From: Phorcus lineatus
Taxonomy: Eukaryota; Mollusca; Gastropoda; Trochida; Trochidae
Assembly: GCA_921293015.1 (NCBI GenBank)
Contig: OV121081.1
Coordinates: 5,146,001-5,210,000 of the forward strand
DNA: 64,000 nt
Direction of reading: 5' to 3'
Positions 13,633 through 25,022 of the stretch are shown here, piece by piece. The notes under the pieces were generated by a model that was not told the origin of the DNA, did no database searches, and worked only from the letters and a program-made list of their open reading frames with translations. The position numbers and the translations under genes were made by a program. Every line of letters begins with the position of its first letter. Positions within the stretch are counted from its first letter, which is position 1.

Positions 13633-14968
13633 CCATTATGCCACTCCTCTCCTGAGGAAGCCAGATTGCCCTCCGCTGTGTGCTGGAAAAGAATCTGTAA
13701 TGGGAAATCTTCGTTCTGTTGAGAAACGACTGCAACGTGATTCAGATCTGGCTAATGTCCACAACCAGAAAATCCAAGAACTTGTAGACAAGGGCTATGT
13801 GAAAATCATTAGTGACAATGAAGCTGCCTCTACCCTAGAATCTTGGTTCATTCCCCATCATGTTATCCGGCAGCATGAAAAGTATCGTCTGGTCTTTAAC
13901 TGCTCATATGAGTACTCTGGACAAGCCCTGAACAATCACCTACTTCCTGGACCCAATCTCTGCTCAACCTTGTTAGGGGTGTTCCTGCGATTTCGCCAAC
14001 AGTCAGTTGCCATCTCCGGTGATATCCAGGCAATGTTTCATCAGATAAGATTGCTGCCTGAAGACAGACCTCTGTTGCGCTTTGTATGGCGGAACCTCAA
14101 TAGAGACTGTGAACCTGACACTTATAAATGGAAAGTATTACCATTTGGGACAGCATGCAGTCCATGCTGCGCCACCTTTGCTCTGAGGAAACATGCTATT
14201 GATAACCAAAAAGAGTATCCAGAAGTTTCACAATCGATCCTCCAATCCTTCTATGTAGACAACTGTCTTGAAAGTGTTTCCAATGTTACCAAAGCTAAGG
14301 AACTCATTGCCAAAATGAGGGAACTGCTCGCCAGTGGAGGATTCAACATGCGCCAGTGGGCCAGTAACAACCAAGAGGTCATTAAAGATCTTCCTGCTGA
14401 TGCTAAATCTCAGAGTTGTGACTTGTGGCTTGCACAAGAAAATGAAGACCTGAAGGAATCCACACTTGGCCTCAGTTGGAACTGTGTGGAAGATGTGATC
14501 TCATACAAGTACCGGCCAATTTCCTACCACCAGCTCACAATGAAAGTTGTCTACAGAGTCCTTGCCAGTCAATATGATCCACTCGGCTACCTCTCACCCT
14601 ACCTTGCCCGTGCCAAAGTACTAGTCCGAGACCTCTGGATCAAGAAACGGACATGGGATGAACCAATCGAACCTGGGCCTCTTCTTCAAGATTGGAACAA
14701 TTGGGAATCAGAACTCGGTCAAATGTCCAAAATATGTCTCCCAAGATGTTATCACGCCAATTCCAACATTGAAGATTCCAATCTACAACTGCACATCTTC
14801 TGTGATGCCTCTGAGAAAGTGTATGGAGCTGTAGCTTACCTTCGAATCGAAGATGACATTGGCAATTGCAGTGTCGCCTTTGTGTCAGCTCGGAGTCGAG
14901 TTGCTCCAAAAAAGTGTCTCTCCATGCCTCGTCTTGAACTCTCAGCTGCCTTTCTTGGTGCTCAACTA
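13499..14968 (+). pseudogene. BEL/Pao reverse transcriptase and start of RNase H (interrupted)
   Basis: Reverse transcriptase region: WFIPHHVI, RLVFNCS, SGDIQAMFHQIRL, PFGTACSPCCA and the catalytic-loop motif FYVDN at 14249-14263. The second Asp of the usual YxDD box is Asn here. The RNase H start (FCDASEKVYGAVAYL, about 14790-14840) is visible. The coding sequence is cut at 14968 by a nested TA-flanked element; the next ~115 bases of open frame belong to that insert. The first ~20 codons overlap the protease frame and mark a frame change rather than a real start. Confidence 0.9.
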
Positions 14969-16908
14969 CCGTATATTAACGTGTATAAGTCGAGTTTTTT
15001 ATACCAGAAATTGAGGGGTCAAGGAGGGGGGTCGACTTATAAACGAGGTCTATGTTTGAGAACTAAAAATTCTGAGGTTAAGTGACGATCTGCCGGTAGG
15101 AGACAACAGACGAGATTCAAACCGGAAGCCATGATGTCAACTCATTGTCAAAATATTGAAATAAAATTACTCTTATAAATATTACATGTTTTACTGTTTT
15201 TTTATTACATTTAATTCCTAAAAATAAATAAATTACTACGATTGGGAATCCAGTTTGATCGATTTGAAATTGATCCGTTTGTAAATAATCTTATTGATCG
15301 ACGCCATTTTGAATTTTTAATGTTCGGCGAAGAAAATTGAAGTTGAACATTAGCTAAGACTTATTTCCCCGATCTAACGTTATTTCTATCATAACTTTTA
15401 GTTATGACAATGAATTAAATAAAAGACGTACTGTAAAATCATTATATTTCGCCGATATGCACTTTTGATAGATATACGGTTCAATGACTGTCAACAAAAC
15501 GTAACATGGACGTAACTCGAGAACCGATAGGTAATTACTATTAGTATCACTGTAATTTTTCTGCACGGTTCATGCAGTTTTTCTCACCAATCGCTTTGTC
15601 GATATGCTAAAAAATTAAACCCCGCGAATCAGTCCTTTTTAGCGCGAAAATAACACCCGCGATTTGTCACATGTTATACTGAAGTGTAGTCACATTGGAA
15701 ATGTTATCGGGCCGAATATCATCTTGTACCCCTACCTCATCAGTAGACATATATTACCTCGCTCCCGTGAAAAAATCAATTACTCTTCTAGCTTTCTTTG
15801 AATTTGATGAAGACATTTGGTTTGTTTTTCACCGCGTAAATACTCGGAATTTCACGACTCCGACTATCAATTTCCGAGAAAAGCAGAGCGAAAGGTTATG
15901 ACAGAATTATCCAATGAATTATTCAAATCACATACGGGCATTCTGAATTAACCAATTAAATTTATCCTTTTGTCTGAGCTCACTTACGGGTATGAGTTCT
16001 TGGTAATGTGCTATAAATAGTTATGGGAATTTCCAAATTTCGTTATGAAAACCGTAACATTTAAATTGAGTTAGAAACCGAATGCTACGCACGATATGCA
16101 TATAAATGCGTACTTAATGTTTATTGCGTATGGTGTGGCCCAGTAGTTATTATTTTTTGCGCCACAGTTCATTATAGATGCGTGTTTTGACCCTGTAATG
16201 AAAGCCGACATTGACAATCACCTCAGATATGATATAGGTCGCTGTTCCTTTGTGCACCCCTTTTAACGCAAGCTCCAAACACTGTGGGCTTGATATATGT
16301 CATGCTCGGTCGATGCATGGAGCTTTGTAACCAGAAATTGAAGTTATTGGAGGGAGGGTATAGTAACAGCATGTGTAAACAATGAGGACTTGCGATTTCC
16401 CGACAGTTTATTATTGTATCCTCTATGAAGATGAGTTGACAGCTTTTTCAAAATTTAATTGTACAATTAAACAATTACACGCGACAGTTAGGCGCATAAG
16501 GCTGAAAACCCATGCGACATTTTTTAGAAATCATGCGAGAATGTCTCGGTCGCGCCGTAAATCTGAAACACTGGTCATAATGACATAAAATTATTTTTTT
16601 AAAAAGAACAAACACCAGCACACATGTATTTTTTATTATTAATATTTATATATAATATATTTATTACAACAATCTGTTATTAAACAAATGCTTACTGTAT
16701 CACAAAACACTGACGTATTACAACTCACTTTGAAAATTACCGATACATCAACTTACCGTAACTAAATCTCTCAACGTGCCGCGTCTCCAACACGCGCTAT
16801 TAGGGGGGTCGACTTATATTCAAGGTATATGATTTTGACAGCAATTTGGGGGCCTGAGAAAGGGGGTCAACTTATACACAGGGTCGACTTATACACGGTA
16901 ATATACGG
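14969..16908. mobile_element. Nested 1.94-kb TA-flanked element with 25-bp TIRs
   Basis: Inserted in the RNase H region of the BEL/Pao element. Ends are CCGTATATTAACGTG... and ...CACGGTAATATACGG; the outer 25 bp (14969-14993 and 16884-16908) are inverted repeats with one mismatch. Both ends abut TA (14967-14968 and 16909-16910), a TA target duplication as in the Tc1/mariner/pogo group. Removing the element plus one TA restores the pol reading frame. Subterminal GTCGACTTATA-type motifs recur near both ends. No transposase is visible; the two 68-codon frames at 15695 and 16382 have no recognisable motif, so it is probably non-autonomous. Confidence 0.88.
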
Positions 16909-16910
16909 TA

Positions 16911-17528
16911 AGTGAAACTTTGACCAATGAACTAACTCTACCAATCACAAATGTAACACTTTGGAGTGACTCCACAACTGTTCTCTCCTGGCTCAAATCA
17001 GATTCCTGCAGGTACAAAGTATTTGTGGGTACTAGAGTTGCGGAGATTCAGAACCTGACTGAAGTGCACAGTTGGAGATATGTCAATACCAGGGACAATC
17101 CTGCTGATGACATTACCGGAGGGCTGACTTTGAGAGATCTTTCCTCTCCAGAATCTCGATGGAGACATGGACCGTCCTTCCTTTCCTCCCCTACAGAACA
17201 GTGGCCACAGGGGAAGGTGAACTTTGTGGAAACTATAAATGAACTAAAGAAGACTTTCTGTGGATTCACTACATTGCCATCACAAACGACTCATCATGAA
17301 GACTGGGGCTCTGCTGTTGAATCTGTCAGACTCAGTCGGTGTATCTCAGATGGGGCGGCTGCTCCAAAAACTGATTACTGTGATCCTGAGATAGAGTTGT
17401 TTCGCCAGATACAGAGAGAGTCCTTTCCAGAAGATCTTGCTTCGCTCTCGACAGGGAAACCTGTCAGTCCTTCCAGCAGACTTATTCAATTGAGCCCTGA
17501 GTATGAACCAGAAACCGGTCTTATTTGA
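16911..17528 (+). pseudogene. BEL/Pao RNase H end and integrase N-terminal region
   Basis: Resumes the pol frame after the nested element. It shows the RNase H segment LWSDSTTVLSWL, then VHSWRYVNTRDNPADDITGG and a linker toward integrase. It ends at TGA 17526-17528. The codon after the stop continues the same frame into GGRLRNA, so the stop is a single nonsense change inside the polyprotein and not a gene end. CGA to TGA by CpG transition would explain it. Confidence 0.85.
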
Positions 17529-18314
17529 GTTGGAGGAAGGTTGAGAAACGCAAGCGGAATACCTCCTGAACTCAAGCATCCAATTGTCCTAGATCCCAAA
17601 CATGCTCTGACAAAACTACTGATCAAACACTATGATGTGAAGCTGCATCCTTTCGGCTCGGAATGCTTGTTTGCCGAACTGCGACGCCGTTTCTGGATTC
17701 TCAGAGGGAGAGAAGCTGTGAGACACCACCAGAGACTATGTTTTGACTGCCAGCGCTGGAGAGCCAACCCTGATAATCCAAAGATGGCTGATCTGCCTCC
17801 TGCAAGACTACGGATCTACAAACCCCCTTTCTACTCCACCGGAGTTGACTGTTTTGGGCCAATGTTCATCAAAATTGGCCGCCGAAGAGAGAAGCGATTC
17901 GGAATCATATTCAAGTGTCTCACAACTCGAGCAGTACATCTAGACCTGCTAGAGTCCATGGACACTGATGCATTCTTGATGGCTCTACGCCGTTTCATCA
18001 CCCCACGTGGTAAACCTCACGAAGTCCTGTCTGACTGTGGAACAAACTTTAAAGGTGGTGAAAGGGAACTGTCTGAAGCATTCCAATCCATGAATCCCAT
18101 ACTAGCAAAGTGCCTATCGAAGCAACAGATCCAATTCAAATTCAACCAACCATATGCTCCTCATTTCGGTGGTACATGGGAACGTGAAATCAGATCTGTG
18201 AAACATGGCCTGCGCACTGTGCTTGGTCAAGAAGCAGTGCACGAGAACACTCTACGAACCGTACTACTTGAAGTTGAGGCAATCTTGAACTCGGCTATGT
18301 ATCTAGTGATGTAG
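17529..18314 (+). pseudogene. BEL/Pao integrase zinc-binding and catalytic core
   Basis: Same frame as the preceding block. His and Cys of a zinc-binding region are visible (KHYDVKLHP, CFDC at about 17740-17751). The core has the D,D,E residues in TGVDCFGP, LSDCGTNFKGG and WEREI, the last followed by RSVKHGLR. The frame is lost at about 18293: the sequence continues one register away and this frame stops at 18312. In intact relatives it would continue directly into the C-terminal region annotated next. Confidence 0.9.
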
Positions 18315-18713
18315 CAGATGTTGACCCCATAACTCCATTCTCCCTGCTGATTGGGCGGCCAGATCCATCCCTTCCTCTAGTGGTCTATCCTGCTGACCAG
18401 AGACTCGGGGAAAAGTCGCTGGCGACACTGCCAGGCTATAGCTGATCAATTCTGGAAGAAGTTCATTCAGTTCTACTTACCCAGTCTGCAGCTTAGAGAT
18501 AAGTGGTTCAAAGATGGACTTGAACTAAAAGTAGCAGATCCTGTACTGATTGCCGACAACCAACAGGCCCGGGGACTGTGGCCTGTTGGAAGAATTGTTG
18601 AAGTCTGCCCAAGCCCTGACGGCAGAATCCGATCTGCTGTCGTACGTGTGACCAGAGGTGACAAGTACCACAGACCAGTGACCAAGCTGGTCAAGCTACC
18701 AGAACTGCCATGA
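18315..18713 (+). pseudogene. BEL/Pao integrase C-terminal region (frameshifted)
   Basis: Residual coding in two further registers: DVADVDPITPFSLLIG up to about 18415, then, after another frame change, WRHCQAIADQFWKKF...LPSLQLRDKW, KVADPVLIADNQ and the C-terminal VTKLVKLPELP, stop at 18711-18713. These are the usual BEL/Pao integrase tail motifs. A purine-rich tract TTTGGGGGCGGC (18751-18762), a likely polypurine tract, lies just before the 3' LTR. Confidence 0.8.
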
Positions 18714-18762
18714 CTGACTCTAATTCCAATGTGCAAATTTATTCTATAAATTTGGGGGCGGC

Positions 18763-18998
18763 TGTCCTAAAGTGTCAAGAATATTCCTGAAGTTTTCAGA
18801 GATTTATTTATTCTTATTTCGTTTTAACATTTAATTTCCGTTTAATGTCCATTTTCTAGTCCAACTTTTTATAGAGTCTGATGCCATGCCTTTTCCATTG
18901 AACCATGTGATCCTTCGTGCTATGTACTGTGTGTGAATGTGATGTGATTAAACGGCTGTCAACCGAATCAATCCGAATAGTGCTTTCTATTCAAGACA
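18763..18998 (+). repeat. 3' LTR of the BEL/Pao element (236 bp)
   Basis: Identical by eye to the 5' LTR except that 26 bp are missing after GAACCATGTG. A 2-bp TG repeat flanks the missing segment, consistent with a slippage deletion. It is followed by the TTTCA target duplication. Confidence 0.93.
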
Positions 18999-19074
18999 TT
19001 TCATATGCACTTGAAGTTAAGTTTGTAAAATGCAAAATTGAAAAACTAAGGTTATTTGGGGTTGAAACCCAGCA

Positions 19075-19297
19075 AAACCATTCTAGCTATGCCTTGGGGT
19101 GAAACCTGCAAGCAACGACTGGAACTAGTGAATCATGGATGGTACTGTGCTGAAGTTCAGTGTAGCATTGCACCCAAACTTTACTGCCTTCTCAACTGCA
19201 GACACAATTGCCAAGCCCCTGGGCGGGCCCTGGCGGACCACAGATGTCTTGATCCGTGCCAAACGAGCTAACCACTGCACTATACCATCCCCTTGAA
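19075..19297 (-). mobile_element. tRNA-derived SINE, copy 2 (minus strand)
   Basis: Read on the minus strand it begins GGGGATGGTATAGTGCAGTG, with GGTTAGCTCG in the A-box position, and continues to the body GGTGCAATGCTACACTGAA and CAGTACCA. This is the same body as the copy at 2439-2680. The B-box region is degenerate. It lies 70 bp beyond the right target duplication of the BEL/Pao element. Confidence 0.75.
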
Positions 19298-21020
19298 AAA
19301 CTAAAAGATATTCACCAATGCTGATGACATAAAATATAATATCCTGTATAGACTGAATTTGTTTTGCTGTCCGATTCATCTAAGCAAAAGCAAAATACTG
19401 GTGTTTAACTGCTGTCATTGTGAACCATTTCACCTTGAGAGATCATTGTCAAAGCAGAAAAGTCTTCCGCAAAGACATTTCATCAGAGCAGGAAACAGAT
19501 AAAAGTATAAGTGAGCAAAGTTAGGTGTCCAGGGTGGATGCTAAGAGGTCAAAACCATAGTCATGGATTGTTGACATGGCAACAACTTTACTGTGCATTG
19601 GCCACAGTTCTGGATAAAGGCTTATGGATGAAAATCACACTTGTGGTCAGTTACTTCCTCATCTCTTTGGCTTAATTTCTTGTCATAATTGCTTTATAGT
19701 TATGGCATACTGTGTTCTCTTAATCGTATGATACTTTTGGAAATAATCCACCATGGGAACACACTCAGAATCCCAGAAAATGATATTCAATGATAATCGT
19801 AGCAAATCATAGAAAACATGACGTCAAACATTTTTTCTTGATGATACATTTTCAGAAAGGTTTTTGATGACATTGGGGTTACAGTTAATTGCCAGTTGTC
19901 AACTAAATCCGTTATTTTCAGTACATTACAACAAATCACAACAACTAACATATGGATACCTAGTGATCGAAAACAGGACAACAAGCATGGGCGAATGTTA
20001 TTTGAAGTGTTAAACATTTTCCTGTCTAAAACATTACCATGGCTATGCTTATATTTATTAAAATGGAAGAAATTTAAAATATTACAGAAAAGACTTACGT
20101 TGGTATTCAGGATTTCAAGACAGCTTTTATTGAAACAGTTGTTCAGAGTTTGCATCAGACAGGAAGTCAAGCACGACCGGAAATTGTTATCGAGCGGAGA
20201 CTTGGTATTGTATTTAACCGGGATCGCCTGAACTGATCGAATGACAATTGATATATTTCTCTTTCAAAATAAACATTTCATAGTAAATAACCCAGTTACT
20301 TAAATCTATTTTGGAAAATTTGTTCAGCTTATCGTTAAAAAAAAAATCGTGATTCTTTTTTGCATTCGTAATATTTCTTTTGTAGAAACTGATGTACAAA
20401 GTTTTTCTGCTTAGCAATAGTTCTTGCACTTCTAATATATCATCAAGAAATTCAAACATTTGGGCAAATATGAAGTAGATAATCACGATATGTTATTTTA
20501 CCTCAAAATTTCTGTTTTGATTGTAGTTTATCAGAGGGCATAATTCAATGTTTAAAAGTATTTTACTGTAAATAAACTCTTTCAGCCCAATATCCGATAT
20601 CATGGTATAAGTAATTTTATAGATATGGTTTAGCCAAAGTGGTACTAAAAAAATTCAATATTGCCCCATTCGAGATTTAACTTTTTACAATATTTGTTCC
20701 ATGCTTTAATGACATCTTTCTCAAATTTTCATCACTGATTTGTTTTCTATAAATGTCCATATTTGAAATATCATGTTATCTTTTATTACTTGCATGGGTT
20801 GGGCTCTAATGATTGTTTACAGATAAGACAATTGAAGAGCTTCAAATCAACCATACCCCTTTTGTGTTATTTAGTGCTTTTTTTCATATCTGCTTCATAT
20901 ATTTTATCTTTCCGTATGTATTCTAAAAAGGCCTCTTCAAGAGATTTAAGAAAGTCTTCATGGTGAGAGGGAAATAATTTCGAAAGTATGCACTTATATG
21001 CGGAAAGGGTTAGTAGGCCT
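19298..21020. other. Intergenic, no supported gene
   Basis: AT-rich. The open frames on either strand, up to 111 codons, lack domain-like composition and splice support. Parts of the minus strand between 20.2 and 21.3 kb have a composition reminiscent of decayed LINE coding sequence, but I could not find an RT motif that holds. Confidence 0.4.
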
Positions 21021-22636
21021 ACTTTGATGTAAGTATATTTCTCCAATATAATTAAATTTCTCTTTCTCCCTATTTTCAATCAACTGTTTATTTCCTCAGT
21101 TTTGTTCTTGTATATAACACCATATTCCTTATACTTCAAACTCTCAATTACACCATTCAATTTGCAAATGTGTACACAAAGTTTGTTCAATACAGGTCAT
21201 GAAGTTAATCCATATCGCTTTAGTCTATCTATAAATTTCAAAAACCGACATCTTTTAATATGCAGTAATTGTTTCAACAGCCGCATAAAAGCTATCATAC
21301 GTGACATCAGGGTATGGTCAGCATATATTGCCCTAACCTGTATTCTTTATCATCAATAACAGTGCCACCATATCATTAAATTGAAATCTAAATGTTCCAC
21401 TGCATTACGCTGCGTAACGTAGTGCAGCAATATTAGATTATACTTTAATCAGACTGAACAGTGTCATTGCTTAAATCGTTATTCACAATCATACAGTCTA
21501 GTTACATTGAATTGCTTTTGTTTCAAACATGATGTCATATATAAGTATTGTATTTTACCTGGAATGAAGGTGACCAGTTCACCAAGTCATATTTTGGCCA
21601 CACAGAACAGGAATTTTTTCTTTCTCTCTATCTTGCCTTAATTAAAAGTGCGCTAGTATTTATTTTACTTTTTAAGTAAAACATCATGTGTCCCCTATGT
21701 TAGAAATGTAGTTTAGTCAGATCAAAGGGATGAGAAACAGAAACAGAAAACCGTTTAGAAATACTCAATTTCGCAACATGTTGTAGAGAAAACAAACACA
21801 ATCAAGTTTGACTCCTCATCTTGTTTTAAATGCTACTCAAAATGTCAAAGTTAATCGCCTACAGGAAATATACCGATTGGTTGTTTCGCTGTAAACATCA
21901 AATGTGTAATTTTCCTTGTAGGGGAACTTTTTTTTAAAATGTTGAGTAACGTAAAACAGGTTTGAAATGACTGTACTGGCTTGGGATGGCACACCGGATA
22001 GACACACAACAGAACCGTAGGCCGGGACAGGAAGCTGTCACTTAATCAAATTAACCTTTCACTCTCAAGAGAGAATTATAGATGTACCAACATGCATACG
22101 TAGAAATAATTGAATAGCGCCAATTTCTAGCTGGGCATGTCTTAACAAATAGTTAACTGGTGTATTCACAACATTTAATATATATGAGATTACGGGGTCG
22201 TGATTTATATGGTGAAAATTACTAGTACAAATCAGCTTTACCAAAATACATTTATGAAAGAGGAAACATGCAGAGAATTCGTCATGGAGGTCTGAAATTG
22301 AAAACTTGTTCTCATTATCTGATTGTCAATTTTTCCCCCTACATGTCAGTGGCCCACTGCAGTTTGTTGAAAATGGAAAGGCTTTTCCTTGACATTACTG
22401 AAGAGATTTCTAGGATGGAAGTTGGCGATTTAGGAGTTGCAGTACTTTTGACATAACATACCATAACGTGGATGCCAGTGAGTTTATATTTCATGTTACT
22501 TAATTAATTTTTATCTCAAATTACAATGACTGTGGTTGATGTGAAGTGATTTGCTGTAAAATTGTACCTATTTAGAATGAGGAAAGATTTTCTTTAATGA
22601 CCACTTTAAACATCATGTGTATGTATTATTTACTAT

Positions 22637-22745
22637 CATAGTTTCCTAGTTGTATTGGGAACTATCGCTGACACTTTGTCCGAGAGACCCGTCCGAGAAC
22701 AGACTCGACAAAGTGCCTAACTCAGATACAACTCAGAAACTATGG
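22637..22745. repeat. Inverted repeat (hairpin) in unit 1
   Basis: An arm starting CATAGTTTCCTAGTTGTAT and running to CACTTTGTC (22637-22680) is mirrored by GACAAAGTG...ATACAACTCAGAAACTATGG (to 22745). The loop is about 25 bp. It lies in a segment with no counterpart in unit 2, so it was probably brought in by an insertion after the duplication. Confidence 0.7.
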
Positions 22746-25022
22746 CAGTAACTGACTTACATTAGACTCGTTCCGAGTAAAATTAACCACAATATTTAAA
22801 AGTTTTTAAATGACGTGCCATCTCTTTTTTATAAATGAAGTGTGTAGTACTATTAGATGTGCAAGAGCACTCAATTGCTTCCTGCCTGTCAAAGCTCGAT
22901 GAAAGACGCGTGTAGGAGCACGTGTTTCTTGCGTGTCAAAGCGCGATGCACGCATTACATTTACTGATCTCGAGAACTTCGTGCGGTCCGTGAACAACCT
23001 GCTGCTTCGAGACAAAATTTCAAAAGTCATCCATTCTGGTTCTGGATGTTGAAGAGGGCGGCTTACCAACAAGTATTAGACAGTTAGTTGAACGTCGAGA
23101 GTGGTTTCTAAGTATGATACTTTTCATGGATTTGTTATAGAGTGGTAAATTAAACACTCGTGTACTAAGCTTACCTCATGTTTGCTAAAATAATTATGAA
23201 AAACCGTATAAGGTATCCACACAATGTTATTTATTTTGTTAACTTATATTCAGAACATTGGAATGGTGTACGTGGTACAGCTTGAACCCTAAGATATGTT
23301 GTTTGTTGTTTATCTGATTTAGTTTAGGTCACGTTATAACTTATGTATTCATTCAAATAACTTAGTTTGTTTTCTAGCGTCAATGGTGTTACTAAAGGCA
23401 ATTTAAAGGGTTTTTTTTACCTTGTTTAAAACCGTTTTCCAAAGAGCCCTTGCATCCGTTATCAGGACTCTTCTGGTTAAAGAGTCTTGTTATCGATGAA
23501 CAAGACACTATAAATAAATGGTTGCCATGAACAACGAGGTCTAAGTGGGATGTAATCATATTTATATCAAGTTTCATAGCATTTATGTGTGAACATATGT
23601 ATAATACATAATAAACACAACCCAAAGCAAAAGATAACTTTCTTCAAAAGGCATCAAATGCAGGCCAATGAATGTGCCTTCAGAACACCAATTTTCTACA
23701 GGAAAATGAAACAATTTCTCTGTTTTCTTCTTCTTTAAATTAAGGTGTTTCTTACGAGTAAATTGTTGTATGCTCAATTAAACTTTAATCTGAACTCAAT
23801 TTATTTAAGATAATGATGCTCTATATGGAAACCCTTCATTACCATGCATACGAATATGCATGTAATTTTTCGATTTTAGAATCAATGATAAAACAATATT
23901 AAATAATCCCTTTACATCTACTATAAGGAAGTCAACATGTAATACTTCGTTTAATGCATTAAGTTCTAGTGTAGGTCACTATCTAGAGCGAGTTCTTTTC
24001 TGTTATGGCTGAACCTTTTGGAATGACAAAGGTTTCAATACGATGGGTCGCAAAACTTGCTTTTTTGGCCTTCATTCAAGCCACTTACAAAACTTATGAC
24101 ACATACTCTGTCACTTTCATATAATGAACCACGATATTTTGGTAGTGCAATGTGGTTTAGATCAAAGGGTATAAACAAGGAAGATAAGAAAACAGATCCC
24201 CATCGCCAAAAATATACGAGCAAGTCTAAAAGAATCAAGAAAACCTGTTTGAAATTCTAAGGCCACGTAAATGATACGTTCATTACGACCTTGTCTGACT
24301 TCTTTGAGAGGCATTTAGAATTTGGTGAGATGAATAGAGAACAAGTTATATGGATTTACAACTTTTTTTATCGCAGGATTGCGTCGTTTCGGTGTAGATA
24401 CTAACACCGTTATCAAGCAATTATCTGACGCTTATTTACATCCACGTTAAAGGCTTGGCGAAACATAGATGTGAGTATTATTGTTTGTCTTTATTATGAT
24501 ATAATCGCGGCTGATAAACATGAATTTATAATGATTTGATTCAAACGAGTTATAGAAGTGCTTGTTTTTAACAGGATGATGTAGGAAGAGAATTTATATA
24601 TATTTATATATCTTTATACTGGAGGAGTTGTGAACAGGTTACGTCGGGGACAGAGCGGGTGAAGGGTAGTCACATTAATGTTTAATCGTTTTGACAATAA
24701 GTTACTATGATGAAATACCAGTAAATCTATATTGGAATAATGGAGTATGTTATAACTATAATAAGGTTATCATGAGCACTGCATGTTGGAGGTAGGGATT
24801 GCTCACTGAATATACCATTCATCTTTATCTTTCTCTTGATGAAGCCTGATCATGGCTCTTTTTCTCGTCCACAGGTGGTACGTTTCTGGAACACTGGTTT
24901 TCAATTAACTTACTTACTTTTAAACAAATATAACTCATTCGTTTTCTAATTAATTTTGAGGATGATTTGTCAAATTCTATTTCAACTCAAGGTATCTGGC
25001 CGAAAAAAAGCTAACTTGTATA

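Larger units (their letters stand above)
10640..18998 (+). mobile_element. BEL/Pao LTR retrotransposon, full length but defective
   Basis: An 8.36-kb element bounded by LTRs (10640-10901 and 18763-18998) and by the direct repeat TTTCA at 10635-10639 and 18999-19003, a 5-bp target duplication typical of BEL/Pao. The order gag, zinc knuckle, protease, reverse transcriptase, RNase H, integrase with RNase H before integrase, plus the sequence style of the RT and integrase, place it in BEL/Pao. No env-like frame is present. Coding is broken by frame changes near 11.9, 13.55, 18.29 and 18.42 kb, a TGA at 17526, and a nested element at 14969-16908. The two LTRs are otherwise nearly identical, so integration was recent. 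It sits just upstream of EIF2B4 in the opposite orientation. Confidence 0.95.

Noticed and set aside
14249-14263. YVDN as proof of a dead reverse transcriptase
   Set aside because: Variation at the second Asp occurs in some BEL/Pao elements as far as I recall; the frame breaks are better evidence of inactivity.
14986-15085. C-terminal end of the BEL/Pao RT ORF
   Set aside because: These codons belong to the nested TA-flanked element, not to pol.
19896-20231. 111-codon ORF
   Set aside because: No motif, no splice context, AT-rich composition; treated as chance.
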